A DNA stretch of 64,000 nucleotides from Drosophila pseudoobscura (Eukaryota; Arthropoda; Insecta; Diptera; Drosophilidae), in contig NW_022881738.1 in NCBI RefSeq assembly GCF_009870125.1, positions 124,001-188,000 of the forward strand, in the 5' to 3' direction. Made by a program: the position numbers and the translations under genes. Positions within the stretch are counted from its first letter, which is position 1, and every line of letters begins with the position of its first letter. This document shows positions 34,365-47,771 of the stretch, in pieces. The notes beneath the pieces were generated by a model. That model was not told where the DNA came from, made no database searches, and saw only the letters and a program-made list of their open reading frames with translations.

Positions 34365-37300
34365 ATGGAAAATACAAGTGGACCACCAGCCGGGAATATG
34401 CAGAAAAACGAAGACCCAAGTGGATCAGAAGAAAACAGGATCAATCGCCAGCAAAACGCGAACGAGGAAGCGATGAGGTCAACACTCCTAGAAGAAAACA
34501 CACAGACGCTCCAACAGCTGGTTCAACTGCTCTCGATGAAAATAAATGCAGATGAAATTGACAAGAAAAATGATGCAAAGCTGGTAGTGGAAAATTTTGC
34601 CAAAATTATTCCAGAATTCAACGGAGAAAATATGTCGGTACAGCAGTGGTTTATTAACTTCGAGCTAAACGCTGAAGCATACGGACTAAATGACAAACAA
34701 AAATACGTGCAAGCCCGAGCAAAAATGACAGGTACAGCCGCTCTTTTTCTCGAGTCCACAGCAGTGTATGAGTACGGCCAATTGCGTCATCAACTTCTAC
34801 AGGAGTTTGAGTGTGAGCGTTTATGCAGTGCGCAAATTCACAATCAATTGTCTATGCGAGTGAAGATTGCCGGCGAAAGTTTTCACGAATATATACTACA
34901 GATGAAACGCATTGCTGCACGTGGGACAACAGACACGGAGTCGGTGATTCGCTACATTGTCGACGGACTGAATTTAGAAACGGATTATAAGTACACCTTG
35001 TATGGATGCAGCTCATACAAGCAGCTGCGAGAGAAGTACGAAATCTACGAAAGAATGCTCGCGGTTGATGGGGGTTTTGCCCCGAAACAAAAAGACTCAC
35101 AGCCGTTCGGAAAGAAGTCCAATTTTACTAAATATGAAAGGAAGCAACACTGCTACAATTGTGGATCCCTGGAGCATCTACGCAATGATTGCCGAGCTGC
35201 ATTAAAGTGTTTCCGCTGCAATCAGACTGGACACATGTCTAAGGATTGCCCGAGTGCTGCTGCCGTAAACGTTGCATACGAGGAAAAACGCCTGAAGTCT
35301 CTTAAAATTAACGACGTGCAAGTCAAGGGTCTCATAGACACCGGTGCAGATGTTTCCCTATTAAAGATGTCAGTGTTCGGCAAAATGAGTGGTATCCATC
35401 TGCAAGCCAGTTCGTCAACTTTGAGGGGACTTGGAAACAACATCACACGCTCCGCTGGGCAGTTTACGGCAGAAGTGGAGATCGACGGAATGCGACTGGC
35501 ACACAAATTCCTTGTGGTGGCCGATCATGCCGTCGGATGCGAATTGTTGCTTGGACACGACTTTATATCCAAGTTCACGATGACATCAACGCAAGGAGGA
35601 TATAAGTTTTCTCCCCTGCCGGGGGAGGAAACTGAGGACATCAAACAGATAAGTATTTACAACGTGGTCGAAGAAAATACTGACATAAACATTCCGTCGC
35701 AGTTCAGAGATGCCGTCCAATCAATGATTCAGGACTTTACTGAAAAGAAGCAGACTGCAGTGTGCCCCATCATGCTGAAGATCGTACCAGACGAGAAAAT
35801 AGCGCCGTTTCGACATTCGCCAAGTCGAGTGGCCATCAGCGAAGCCGACGTTGTCAAGCAGCAGATCGATGAATGGGCCAACGCTGGGATAATACGACGC
35901 TCATCATCAAATTTCGCCAGTCGGACTGTAATTGTCAAGAAAAAGGATGGGAGCAGCCGGGTCTGCGTGGACTATCGTCAGTTGAACAAGATGGTCTTGA
36001 AAGATTGCTTTCCCGTTCCAATCGTTGAAGAGGTGCTGGAAAAACTGGAAAATGCTAAGGTGTTCACCATCATGGACTTAGAAAATGGATTTTTCCACGT
36101 TCCTGTGGAAGAAAGCAGCAAAAAATATACGGCGTTTATAACGAAGGAAGGCCTCTTTGAGTTCAACCGTGCGCCTTTCGGTTTTTGCAATTCGCCAGCA
36201 GTTTTCATCCGTTTTATAAGTTTTGTATTTCAAAACCTTATAAATGAAAACATTCTTGACCTGTACATGGACGATATCGTTATACACGCTGAAACCGCCG
36301 ACGAATGCCTGGGAAAGCTGAAGAAGGTTTTTGATGCTGCAGCTGAATACGGGCTGAAGATGAAGTGGAAGAAGTGCCGATTTCTGCAGTCGACCATTAC
36401 ATTTTTGGGCCACCAAGTTGGAGGAGGTGAAATCAAGCCTGGATTGGAGAAAACCAAAGCCGTCAGCAAGTTCCCGATGCCGAAAAACATAAAGGCTGTG
36501 CAGTCGTTTTTAGGATTAACTGGGTTTTTCCGTAAATTCATAAGAAACTATTCGCTAATCGTTAAACCACTGACCAATCTGCTGCGAAAAGATGTCCCAT
36601 TTAAAATAAGTCTGGAGGAGCAGCAGGCGTTCGCTACATTAAAGGAAGCATTGGTGAAAGAGCCGGTCTTGAAACTTTATCGCAGGAATGCAAAAACCGA
36701 GATACACACTGATGCGTCAAAGGACGGGTTTGCAGCGGCGTTGTTACAATGGCACGAAGGACAATTGCATCCGATCTTATTCTGGAGTAAGAAAACCTCG
36801 GAGTCTGAAGCACGACAGCATAGCTATATACAGGAAGCCAAAGCAATTTTCCTAGCGTGCAAAAAATTTCGTCAGTACATACTTGGAACCAACTTTAAGC
36901 TCGTAACGGATTGCGCCGCTTTCAAGCAAACGTTAAGCAAGAAGGACGTTCCGCGGGAGGTAGCCCAATGGGTCCTGTACTTGCAGGACTACGACTTTGA
37001 AGTGGAACACAGACCAGGAGAACGGCTGAAGCATGTGGATTGCCTGAGTAGGTACCCAATTGATGTCATGATGGTATCTTCGGAAGTCACAGCAAGAATT
37101 AAGAAAGCCCAGCAGGAGGATACGATGATCAAAGCAGTTTCCGAAATTTTGAAAAGTAAACCATATGACAACTTTAAGTTGAAAGCTGGTCTCGTATACA
37201 AAGTGGTGCAAGGCACGGACTTGCTGGCAATACCAAAGTCATTAGAAAAAGAAATAATAACCGACGCTCACAACGCAGGACACTTTGCCGCTCAAAAAAC

Positions 37301-38299
37301 AATGCACACCGTACAGCAGAGCTATTGGATTCCACATCTGGAAGGAAAAGTAATTCAGATCATAGGAAACTGTATGAAATGTATAATCTACAACAAAAAG
37401 CTTGGCAAAAAAGAGGGATTTCTGCATCAAATTGACAAAGGATCACAGCCGCTGTATACTATACACGTGGATCACCTTGGGCCTATGGATGCCACTTCAA
37501 AGCAGTACAAGTACATCTTCGCAATGGTTGATAGCTTTAGTTAGTTCGTATGGATGTATCCCACAAAAACAACAGGAGCAGACGAAGTTCTCAAGAAGTT
37601 AAGGGAGTGGTCTGATGTATTTGGTAATCCGGCACGCATAGTAAGCGATCGTGGAGCAGCATTTACATCTTCAAGCTTTGAGGAGTTTGTCAAGAAAAAG
37701 AACATCGAACACATATGGAGCACCACAGGGGTACCAAGAGGAAACGGACAAATTGAACGCGTAAACCGATCTATTCTCAGCATCATTTCCAAATTGTCGT
37801 CGGAGGAACCTGGAAGATGGTATAAGTTCGTACCGCGAGTTCAGAGGGCTATTAACAGCGTTGTCCATTTGAGCTGATGATCGGGTTAAAAATGCGTTGT
37901 GGACCGGATAGCGACATACTTCAGCTAATAGAAAAAGAGATGGTTGATAATTTTGAAGACGAGAGGCAAAAGATGCGACAAGAGGCAAAAGAAAATATTC
38001 AGCAGGCCCAGGACAGATACAAGGAACAGTTCGATAAAAAGCGGAAATGCGAATACGGATACAAGGTCGGAGATCTCGTAGCCATACGTAGAACACAATT
38101 TGTAACCGGAAGAAAGATGGCCAGCGAATTCTTAGGGCCATACGAAATAACCAACGTGAAACGAGGCGGACGCTATAATGTTCGGAAGGCAGCAGACGTC
38201 GAAGGACCAAGCAACACGACCACAAGCAATGATAACATGAAACTATGGAGCTTTTATGTAGAAAACGAGGACGCATTGTCATCAGGGACTGATGACTAA
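34365..38299 (+). pseudogene. gag-pol: gag-pol of copy 1, TAG and frameshift in integrase
   Basis: ATG at 34365 opens a frame to a TAG at 37542-37544 (1059 aa). Capsid lies in about the first 250 residues, then zinc knuckles CYNCGSLEHLRNDC and CFRCNQTGHMSKDC, and protease LIDTGADVS near 35335. RT has CVDYRQLNKM and APFGFCN, and YMDD at 36264-36275. RNase H has HTDASKDGFA and FKLVTDCAAF. The integrase head has HNAGHFAAQK to CMKC, then HVDHLGP. After the TAG the same frame continues with VSDRGAAF and NGQIERVNR to a TGA at 37875-37877, where a small deletion shifts the frame. The C-terminal part of integrase follows at 37877-38299. Both lesions recur in copy 2. Confidence 0.93.
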
Positions 38300-38300
38300 T

Positions 38301-38312
38301 CAGGATGACCGA
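38301..38312 (+). promoter_or_regulatory. probable plus-strand priming motif CAGGATGACCGA
   Basis: Lies between the pol stop and the 3' LTR, where a purine tract is expected. It differs by one base from the motif at the same place in the SAP-Gag element. Confidence 0.5.
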
Positions 38313-38313
38313 G

Positions 38314-38648
38314 TGTAAGAAGGAGTGGGCCAGCTGGCCTATTGAAGGGGCAGCGGGGAGCAGCAACAGCAGTAATAACAGCAGCAGAGGAACAGCTGAT
38401 GAGCAGTAACAGCAGCAGCAACAGCAGTAGCAACAGCAGGAGTAACAGCAGCAGATCAACAGCGGACAGAGAAGAAGAGGAACAGAGCGAAGCAGTGAAA
38501 AGGAGAGAACAGCAGCATACGGACGCGACTCAAGCAGCAGCAGAAAATCAGCAGAAATAAGCCGTAACATTAAGAACTTTTGTAAGCACACATACCAGGC
38601 CACCGCGATAATAATACGAATAAACAATACTCTAAATAATATCTTACA
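38314..38648 (+). repeat. 3' LTR of copy 1
   Basis: 335 bp. It differs from the 5' LTR by an extra AATCAGCAGAA and by GGAGTAAC in place of GTAGTAAC. Confidence 0.94.
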
Positions 38649-41600
38649 TACATGCCAGTGCTGGATAGGGAAGGGTTCCATATAAGTGCAGGTGCCATAT
38701 AAATGCGGAGTTCCACTTTTTTGAGGCTAGAGTGCCATATTGTTGCTAGTGCCCAAGATGTGCGATCTTGCCACATTTCCTGGAGCGTGGGGGCTATATA
38801 GGTGTGGTGGTTCAGTATACATGCCAGTGCTGGATAGGGAAGGGTTCTATATAAGTGCAGGTGCCATATAGTTGCGGAGGTTCCACTTTTTTGAGGCTAG
38901 AGTGCCGTATTGTTGCTAGTGCCCAAGATGTGCGATCTTGCCACATTTCCTGGAGCGTGGGGGCTATATAGGTGCGGTGGTTCAGTATACATGCCAGTGC
39001 TGGATAGGGAAGGGTTCTATATAAGTGCAGGTGCCATATAGTTGCGGAGGTTCCACTTTTTTGGGGCTATATTGCCATATTGGTGCTTATGCCCAAAATA
39101 TGCGATCCTGCCACATTTCCTGGAGCGTGGATGCTATATAGGTGCGGTGGTTCAGTTTACGTGCCAGTGCTGGATAGGGAAGGGTTCTATATAAGTGCAG
39201 GTGCCATATAGTTGCGGAGGTTCCCCTTTTTTGGGCTATATTGCCATATTGGTGCTTATGCCCAAAATATGCGATCCTGCCACATTTCCTGGAGCGTGGA
39301 TGCTATATAGGTGCGGTGGTTCAGTATACATGCCAGTGCTGGATAGGGAAGGGTTCTATATAAGTGCAGGTGCCATATTGTTGCGGAGGTTCCACTTTTT
39401 TGGGGCTATATTGCCATATTGGTGCTTATGCCCAAAATATGCGATCCTGCCACATTTCCTGGAGCGTGGATGCTAAATAGGTGCGGCGGTTCAGTATACA
39501 TGCCAGTGCTGGATAGGGAAGGGTTCTATATAAGTGCAGAAGCCATATAGTTGCGGAGGTTCCACTTTTTTGGGGCTATATTGCCATATTGGTGCTTATG
39601 CCCAAGATGTGCGATACTGCCACATTTCCTGGAGCGTGGGTGCTATATAGGTGCGGTGGTTCAGTATACATGCCAGTGCTGGATAGTGAAGGGTTCTATA
39701 TAAGTGCAGGTGCCATATAGTTGAGGAGGTTCCACTTTTTTATGGGCTAGAGTGCCATATTGGTGCTAGTGCCCAAGATGTGCGATCCTGCCACGTTTCC
39801 TGGAGCGTGGATGCTATATAGGTGCGGTGGTTCAGTATACATGCCAGTGCTGGATAGGGAAGGGTTCTATATAAGTGCAGGTGCCATATAGTTGCGGAGG
39901 TTCCACTTTTTTAGGGCAATATTGCCATATTGGTGCTTATGCCCAAAATATGCGATCCTGCCACATTTCCTAGAGCGTGGGTGCTATATAGGTTCGGTGG
40001 TTCAGTATACATGCTAGTGCTGGATAGTGAAGGGTTAGATATATGTGAAGGTGCCATATAGTTGCGGAGGTTCCACTTTTTTAGGGCTTTATTGTCATAT
40101 TGGTGCTTATGCCCAAAATATGCGATCCTGCCACATTTCCTGGAGCGTGGGGGCTATATAGGTGCGGTGGATCAGTATACATGCCAGTTCTGGATAGGGA
40201 AGGGTTCTATATAAGTGCAGATGCCATATAGTTACGGAGGTTCCACATTTTTGGGGCTATATTGCCATATTGGTGCTTATGGCCGAAATATGCGATCCTG
40301 CCACATTTCCTGGAGCGTGGATGCTATATAGGTGCGGTGGTTCAGTTTACATGCCAGTGCTGGATAGGGAAGGGTTCTATATAAGTGCAGGTGCCATATA
40401 GTTGCGGAGGTTCCACTTTTTTAGGGCTATATTGCCATATTGGTGCTTATGCCCAAAATATGCGATCCTGCCACATTTCCTAGAGCGTGGGTGCTATATA
40501 GGTTCGGTGGTTCAGTATACATGCTAGTGCTGGATAGTGAAGGGTTAGATATATGTGCAGGTGCCATATAGTTGCGGAGGTTCCACTTTTTTAGGGCTTT
40601 ATTGTCATATTGGTGCTTATGCCCAAAATATGCGATCCTGCCACATTTCCTGGAGCGTGGGGGCTATATAGGTGCGGTGGTTCAGTATACATGCCAGTTC
40701 TGGATAGGGAAGGGTTCTATATAAGTGCAGATGCCATATAGTTGCGGAGGTTCCACTTTTTTGGGGCTATATTGCCATATTGGTGCTTATGCCCAAAATA
40801 TGCGATCCTGCCACATTTCCTGGAGCGTGGATGCTATATGGGTGCGGTGGTTCAGTTTACATGCCAGTGCTGGATAGGGAAGGGTTCTATATAAGTGCAG
40901 GTGCCATATAGTTGCGGAAGTTCCACTTTTTTGGGGCTATATTGCCATATTGGTGCTTAAGACCAAAATATGCGATCCTGCCACATTTCCTGGAGCGTGG
41001 ATGCTATGTAGGTGCGGTGGTTCAGTATTCATGCCAGTGCTGGATAGGGAAGGGTTCTATATAAGTGCAGGTGCCATATAGTTGCGGAGGTTCCACTTTT
41101 TTATGGGCTAGAGTGCCATATTGGTGCTAGTGCCCAAAATATGCGATCCTGCCAAATTTCCTAGAGCGTGGGTGCTATGTAGGTGCGGTGGTTCAGTATA
41201 CATGCCAGTGCTGGATAGGGAAGGGTTGCGGAGGTTCCACTTTTTTGGGGCTATATTGCCATATTGGTGCTTATGCCCAAAATATGCGATCCTGCCACAT
41301 TTCCTGGAGCGTGGATGCTATATAGGTGCGGTGGTTCAGTTTACGTGCCAGTGCTGGATAGGGAAGGGTTCTATATAAGTGCAGGTGCCATATAGTTGCG
41401 GAGGTTCCCCTTTTTTGGGCTATATTGCCATATTGGTGCTTATGCCCAAAATATGCGATCCTGCCACATTTCCTGGAGCGTGGATGCTATATAGGTGCGG
41501 TGGTTCAGTATACATGCCAGTGCTGGATAGGGAAGGGTTCTATATAAGTGCAGGTGCCATATTGTTGCGGAGGTTCCACTTTTTTGGGGCTATATTGCCA

Positions 41601-44600
41601 TATTGGTGCTTATGCCCAAAATATGCGATCCTGCCACATTTCCTGGAGCGTGGATGCTAAATAGGTGCGGCGGTTCAGTATACATGCCAGTGCTGGATAG
41701 GGAAGGGTTCTATATAAGTGCAGAAGCCATATAGTTGCGGAGGTTCCACTTTTTTGGGGCTATATTGCCATATTGGTGCTTATGCCCAAGATGTGAGATA
41801 CTGCCACATTTCCTGGAGCGTGGGTGCTATATAGGTGCGGTGGTTCAGTATACATGCCAGTGCTGGATAGTGAAGGGTTCTATATAAGTGCAGGTGCCAT
41901 ATAGTTGCGGAGGTTCCACTTTTTTATGGGCTAGAGTGCCATATTGGTGCTAGTGCCCAAGATGTGCGATCCTGCCACGTTTCCTGGAGCGTGGATGCTA
42001 TATAGGTGCGGTGGTTCAGTATACATGCCAGTGCTGGATAGGGAAGGGTTCTATATAAGTGCAGGTGCCATATAGTTGCGGAGGTTCCACTTTTTTAGGG
42101 CAATATTGCCATATTGGTGCTTATGCCCAAAATATGCGATCCTGCCACATTTCCTAGAGCGTGGGTGCTATATAGGTTCGGTGGTTCAGTATACATGCTA
42201 GTGCTGGATAGTGAAGGGTTAGATATATGTGAAGGTGCCATATAGTTGCGGAGGTTCCACTTTTTTAGGGCTTTATTGTCATATTGGTGCTTATGCCCAA
42301 AATATGCGATCCTGCCACATTTCCTGGAGCGTGGGGGCTATATAGGTGCGGTGGATCAGTATACATGCCAGTTCTGGATAGGGAAGGGTTCTATATAAGT
42401 GCAGATGCCATATAGTTACGGAGGTTCCACATTTTTGGGGCTATATTGCCATATTGGTGCTTATGGCCGAAATATGCGATCCTGCCACATTTCCTGGAGC
42501 GTGGATGCTATATAGGTGCGGTGGTTCAGTTTACATGCCAGTGCTGGATAGGGAAGGGTTCTATATAAGTGCAGGTGCCATATAGTTGCGGAGGTTCCAC
42601 TTTTTTAGGGCTATATTGCCATATTGGTGCTTATGCCCAAAATATGCGATCCTGCCACATTTCCTAGAGCGTGGGTGCTATATAGGTTCGGTGGTTCAGT
42701 ATACATGCTAGTGCTGGATAGTGAAGGGTTAGATATATGTGCAGGTGCCATATAGTTGCGGAGGTTCCACTTTTTTAGGGCTTTATTGTCATATTGGTGC
42801 TTATGCCCAAAATATGCGATCCTGCCACATTTCCTGGAGCGTGGGGGCTATATAGGTGCGGTGGTTCAGTATACATGCCAGTTCTGGATAGGGAAGGGTT
42901 CTATATAAGTGCAGATGCCATATAGTTGCGGAGGTTCCACTTTTTTGGGGCTATATTGCCATATTGGTGCTTATGCCCAAAATATGCGATCCTGCCACAT
43001 TTCCTGGAGCGTGGATGCTATATGGGTGCGGTGGTTCAGTTTACATGCCAGTGCTGGATAGGGAAGGGTTCTATATAAGTGCAGGTGCCATATAGTTGCG
43101 GAAGTTCCACTTTTTTGGGGCTATATTGCCATATTGGTGCTTAAGACCAAAATATGCGATCCTGCCACATTTCCTGGAGCGTGGATGCTATGTAGGTGCG
43201 GTGGTTCAGTATTCATGCCAGTGCTGGATAGGGAAGGGTTCTATATAAGTGCAGGTGCCATATAGTTGCGGAGGTTCCACTTTTTTATGGGCTAGAGTGC
43301 CATATTGGTGCTAGTGCCCAAAATATGCGATCCTGCCAAATTTCCTAGAGCGTGGGTGCTATGTAGGTGCGGTGGTTCAGTATACATGCCAGTGCTGGAT
43401 AGGGAAGGGTTGCGGAGGTTCCACTTTTTTGGGGCTATATTGCCATATTGGTGCTTATGCCCAAGATGTGCGATACTGCCACATTTCCTGGAGCGTGGGT
43501 GCTATATAGGTGCGGTGGTTCAGTATACATGCCAGTGCTGGATAGGGAAGGGTTCTATATAAGTGCAGGTGCCATATAGTTGCGGAGGTTTCACTTTTTT
43601 ATGGGTAGAGTGCCATATTGGTGCTAGTGCCCAAGATGTGCGATCCTGCCACATTTCCTGGAGCGTGGATGCTATATAGGTGCGGTGGTTCAGTATACAT
43701 GCCAGTGCTGGATAGGGAAGGGTTCTATATAAGTGCAGGTGCCATATAGTTGCGGAGGTTCCACTTTTTTATGGGCTAGAGTGCCATATTGGTGCTAGTG
43801 CCCAAGATGTGCGATCCTGCCACATTTCCTGGAGCGTGGGGGCTATATAGGTGCGGTGGTTCAGTATACATGCCAGTGCTGGATAGGGAAGGGTTCTATA
43901 TAAGTGCAGGTGCCATATAGTTGCTGAGGTTCCACTTTTTTAGGGCTATATTGCCATATTGGTGCTTATGCCCAAAATATGCGATCCTGCCAAATTTCCT
44001 AGAGCGTGGGTGCTATATAGGTTCGGTGGTTCAGTATACATGCCAGTGCTGGATAGTGAAGGGTTAGATATAAGTGCAGGTGCCATATAGTTGCGGAGGT
44101 TCCACTTTTTTAGGGCTTTATTGTCATATTGGTGCTTATGCCCAAAATATGCGATCCTGCCACATTTCCTGGAGCGTGGATGCTATGTAGGTGCGGTGGT
44201 TCAGTATACATGCCAGTGCTGGATAGGGAAGGGTTCTATATAAGTACAGGTGCCATATAGTTGCGGAGGTTCGATTTTTTATGGGCTAGAGTGCCATATT
44301 GGTGCTAGTGCCCAAAATATGCGATCCTGCCAAATTTCCTAGAGCGTGGGTGCTATATAGGTGCGGTGGTTCAGTATACATGCCAGTGCTGGATAGTGAA
44401 GGGTTAGATATAAGTGCAGGTGCCATATAGTTGCGGAGGTTCCACTTTTTTAGGGCTATATTGTCATATTGGTGCTTATGCCCAAAATATGCGATCCTGC
44501 CACATTTCCTGGAGCGTGGGGGCTATATAGGTGCGGTGGTTCAGTATACATGCCAGTGCTGGATAGGGAAGGGTTCTATATAAGTGCAGGTGCCATATAG

Positions 44601-47600
44601 TTGCGGAGGTTCCACTTTTTTATGGGCTAGAGTGCCATATTGGTGTTACATAGGTGCGGTGGTTCAGTATACATGCCAGTGCTGGATAGGGAGGTGTACT
44701 ATATAAGTGCAGGTGCCATATAGTTGCGGAGGTTCCACTTATTTGAGGCTAGAGTGCCGTATTGTTGCTAGTGCCCAAAATATGCGATCCTGCCACATTT
44801 CCTAGAGCGTGGGTGCTATTTAGGTGCGGTGGTTCAGTATACATTCCAGTGCTGGATAGGGAAAGGTTCTATATAAAAGCAGGTGCCATATAGTTGCGGA
44901 GTTCCACTTTTTTGAGGCTAGAGTGCCGTATTGTTGCTAGTGCCCAAGATGTGCGATCTTGCCACATTTCCTGGAGCGTGGGTGCTATATAGGTGCGGTG
45001 GTTCAGTATACATGTCAGTGCTGGATAGTGAAGGGTTATATATAAGTGCAGGTGCCATATAAATGCGGAGTTCCACTTTTTTGAGGCTAGAGTGCCGTAT
45101 TGTTGCTAGTGCCCAAGATGTGCGATCTTGCCACATTTGCTGGAGCGTGGGTGCTATATAGGTGCGGTGGTTAAGTATACCTGCCAGTGCTGGATAGGGA
45201 GGTGTTCAATATAAGTGCAGGTGCCATATAGTTGCGGAGTTCCACTTTTTTGAGGCTAGAGTGCCATATTGTTGCTAGTGCCCAAGATGTGCGATCTTGC
45301 CACATTTCCTGGAGCGTGGATGCTATGTAGGTGCGGTGGTTCAGTATACATGCCAGTGCTGGATAGGGAAGGGTTCTATATAAGTACAGGTGCCATATAG
45401 TTGCGGAGGTTCGATTTTTTATGGGCTAGAGTGCCATATTGGTGCTAGTGCCCAAAATATGCGATCCTGCCAAATTTCCTAGAGCGTGGGTGCTATATAG
45501 GTGCGGTGGTTCAGTATACATGCCAGTGCTGGATAGTGAAGGGTTAGATATAAGTGCAGGTGCCATATAGTTGCGGAGGTTCCACTTTTTTAGGGCTATA
45601 TTGTCATATTGGTGCTTATGCCCAAAATATGCGATCCTGCCACATTTCCTGGAGCGTGGGTGCTATATAGGTGCGGTGGTTCAGTATACATGCCAGTGCT
45701 GGATAGGGAAGGGTTCTATATAAGTGCAGGTGCCATATAGTTGCGGAGGTTCCACTTTTTTATGGGCTAGAGTGCCATATTGGTGCTATATAGGTGCGGT
45801 GGTTCAGTATACATGCCAGTGCTGGATAGGGAAGGGTTCTATATAAGTGCAGGTGCCATATAGTTGCGGAGGTTCCACTTTTTTATGGGCTAGAGTGCCA
45901 TATTGGTGCTATATAGGTGCGGTGGTTCAGTATACATGTCAGTGCTGTATAGTGAAGGGTTATATATAAGTGCAGGTGCCATATAAATGCGGAGTTCCAC
46001 TTTTTTGAGGCTAGAGTGCCATATTGTTGCTAGTGCCCAAAATATGCGATCCTGCCACATTTTCTAGAGCGTGGGTGCTATATAGGTACGGTGGTTCAGT
46101 ATACATACCAGTGCTGGATAGGGAATTGTTATATATAAGTGCAGGTGCCACATAGTTGCGGAGATTTAAATTTTTTGAGGCTAGAGTGCCGTATTGTTGC
46201 TAGTGCCCAAGATGTGCGATCTTGCCACATTTCCTGGAGCGTGGGTGCTATATAGGTGCGGTGGTTCAGTATACATGTCAGTGCTGGATAGTGAAGGGTT
46301 ATATATAAGTGCAGGTGCCATATAAATGCGGAGTTCCACTTTTTTGAGGCTAGAGTGCCATATTGTTGCTAGTGCCCAAAATATGCGATCCTGCCACATT
46401 TCCTAGAGCGTGGGTGCTATATAGGTACGGTGGTTCAGTATACATACCAGTGCTGGATAGGGAATTGTTATATATAAGTGCAGGTGCCACATAGTTGCGG
46501 AGATTTCAATTTTTTGAGGCTAGAGTGCCGTATTGTTGCTAGTGCCCAAGATGTGCGATCTTGCCACATTTCCTGGAGCGTGGGGGCTATATAGGTGCGG
46601 TGGTTCAGTATACATGCCAGTGCTTGATAGGGAAGGGTTCTATATAAGTGCAGAAGCCATATAGTTGCGGAGGTTCCACTTTTTTATGGGCTAGAGTGCC
46701 ATATTGGGGCTAGTGCCCAAGATGTGCGATCCTGCCACATTTCCTGGAGCGTGGGGGCTATATAGGTGCGGCTGTTCAGTATACATGCCAGTGCTTGATG
46801 GGGAAGGGTTCTATATAAGTGCAGGTGCCATATAGTTGCGGAGGTTCCACTTTTTTGGGGCTATATTGCCATATTGGTGCTTATGCCCAAGATGTGCGAT
46901 ACTGCCACATTTCCTGGAGCGTGGGTGCTATATAGGTGCGGTGGTTCAGTATACATGCCAGTGCTGGATAGGGAAGGGTTCTATATAAGTGCAGGTGCCA
47001 TATAGTTGCAAAGGTTCCACTTTTTTATGGGTAGAGTGCCATATTGGTGCTAGTGCCCAAGATGTGCGATCCTGCCACATTTCCTGGAGCGTGGATGCTA
47101 TATAGGTGCGGTGGTTCAGTTTACATGCCAGTGCTGGATAGGGAAGGGTTCTATATAAGTGCAGGTGCCATATAGTTGCGGAGGTTCCACTTTTTTATGG
47201 ACTAGAGTGCCATATTGGTGCTAGTGCCCAAGATGTGCGATCCTGCCACATTTCCTGGAGCGTGGGGGCTATATAGGTGCGGTGGTTCAGTATACATGCC
47301 AGTGCTGGATAGGGAAGGGTTCTATATAAGTACAGGTGCCATATAGTTGCGGAGGTTCGATTTTTTATGGGCTAGAGTGCCATATTGGTGCTAGTGCCCA
47401 AAATATGCGATCCTGCCAAATTTCCTAGAGCGTGGGTGCTATATAGGTGCGGTGGTTCAGTATACATGCCAGTGCTGGATAGTGAAGGGTTAGATATAAG
47501 TGCAGGTGCCATATAGTTGCGGAGGTTCCACTTTTTTAGGGCTATATTGCCATATTGGTGCTTATGCCCAAAATATGCGATCCTGCCAAATTTCCTAGAG

Positions 47601-47771
47601 CGTGGGTGCTATATAGGTTTGGTGGTTCAGTATACATGCCAGTGCTGGATAGTGAAGGGTTAGATATAAGTGCAGGTGCCATATAGTTGCGGAGGTTCCA
47701 CTTTTTTAGGGCTTTATTGTCATATTGGTGCTTATGCCCAAAATATGCGATCCTGCCACATTTCCTGGAGC
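38649..47771. repeat. 170 bp satellite array, block 5 (mixed, strongly duplicated)
   Basis: About 54 monomers. The left part holds a nearly perfect tandem duplication of a 13-monomer block, and the right part parallels 27.0-31.4 kb. The 48-bp-deleted monomer occurs near 44645, 45780 and 45905. No gene is visible. The block ends in CCTGGAGC, where the Ulysses-like element inserted. Confidence 0.96.
39045..43412. repeat. 13-mer higher-order repeat, period 2184 bp, two near-identical copies
   Basis: 39045-41228 and 41229-43412 match with only a few differences seen by eye (GATGTGCGATACTG against GATGTGAGATACTG near 39610 and 41794; TTGAGGAGG against TTGCGGAGG near 39722 and 41907). Shared rarities include GTTCCCCTTTTTT, CAGTTTACGTGCC, CATATTGTTGCGG, GCTAAATAGG and CTTAAGACC. 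The block joint is the 27-bp-deleted monomer. A more diverged third copy lies at about 25.0-27.0 kb. Confidence 0.9.

Larger units (their letters stand above)
25000..38648. repeat. segmental duplication, copy 1 (satellite plus dead element)
   Basis: Landmarks here recur further right in the same order: GGATGCTAAATAGG at 25260 and about 41650; the 27-bp-deleted monomer at 27015 and 43410; the monomer at 28526 and 44918; GCTTTATTGTC at 31363 and 47711; GCTATGTAGG at 31600 and 57852; and the element start at 33786 and 59237. Subtracting the 9.9 kb Ulysses-like insertion, the offset is about 16.35 kb, falling to 15.55 kb after a loss of about 800 bp in copy 2. Confidence 0.82.
33786..38648 (+). 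mobile_element. mdg3/micropia-like Ty3/Gypsy element, copy 1, inactivated
   Basis: A 4.9 kb element with LTRs TGTAAG to CTTACA (324 and 335 bp) and a 4-bp target duplication TACA (33782-33785 and 38649-38652). The interior has a primer site TGGGGGCTC, a single gag-pol frame and no env. It is broken by a TAG in integrase and by a small deletion with frame change further on. The reverse transcriptase motif YMDD and the GKKEGFLHQI and HVDHLGP integrase context place it near mdg3/micropia and near the SAP-Gag element, but its Gag lacks the SAP domain. A second copy at 59237 shares its lesions. Confidence 0.94.

Noticed and set aside
33814..34365. 183-aa ORF spanning the CAG-rich LTR and leader
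   Set aside because: It crosses the LTR boundary and primer site and consists mainly of Ser/Asn/Gln runs from CAG/AGT repeats. The recognisable Gag starts at 34365.
37671..38681. 336-aa ORF on the minus strand rich in Leu and Cys
   Set aside because: Antisense of integrase and of the CAG-rich LTR; the Leu/Cys runs come from the trinucleotide repeats.
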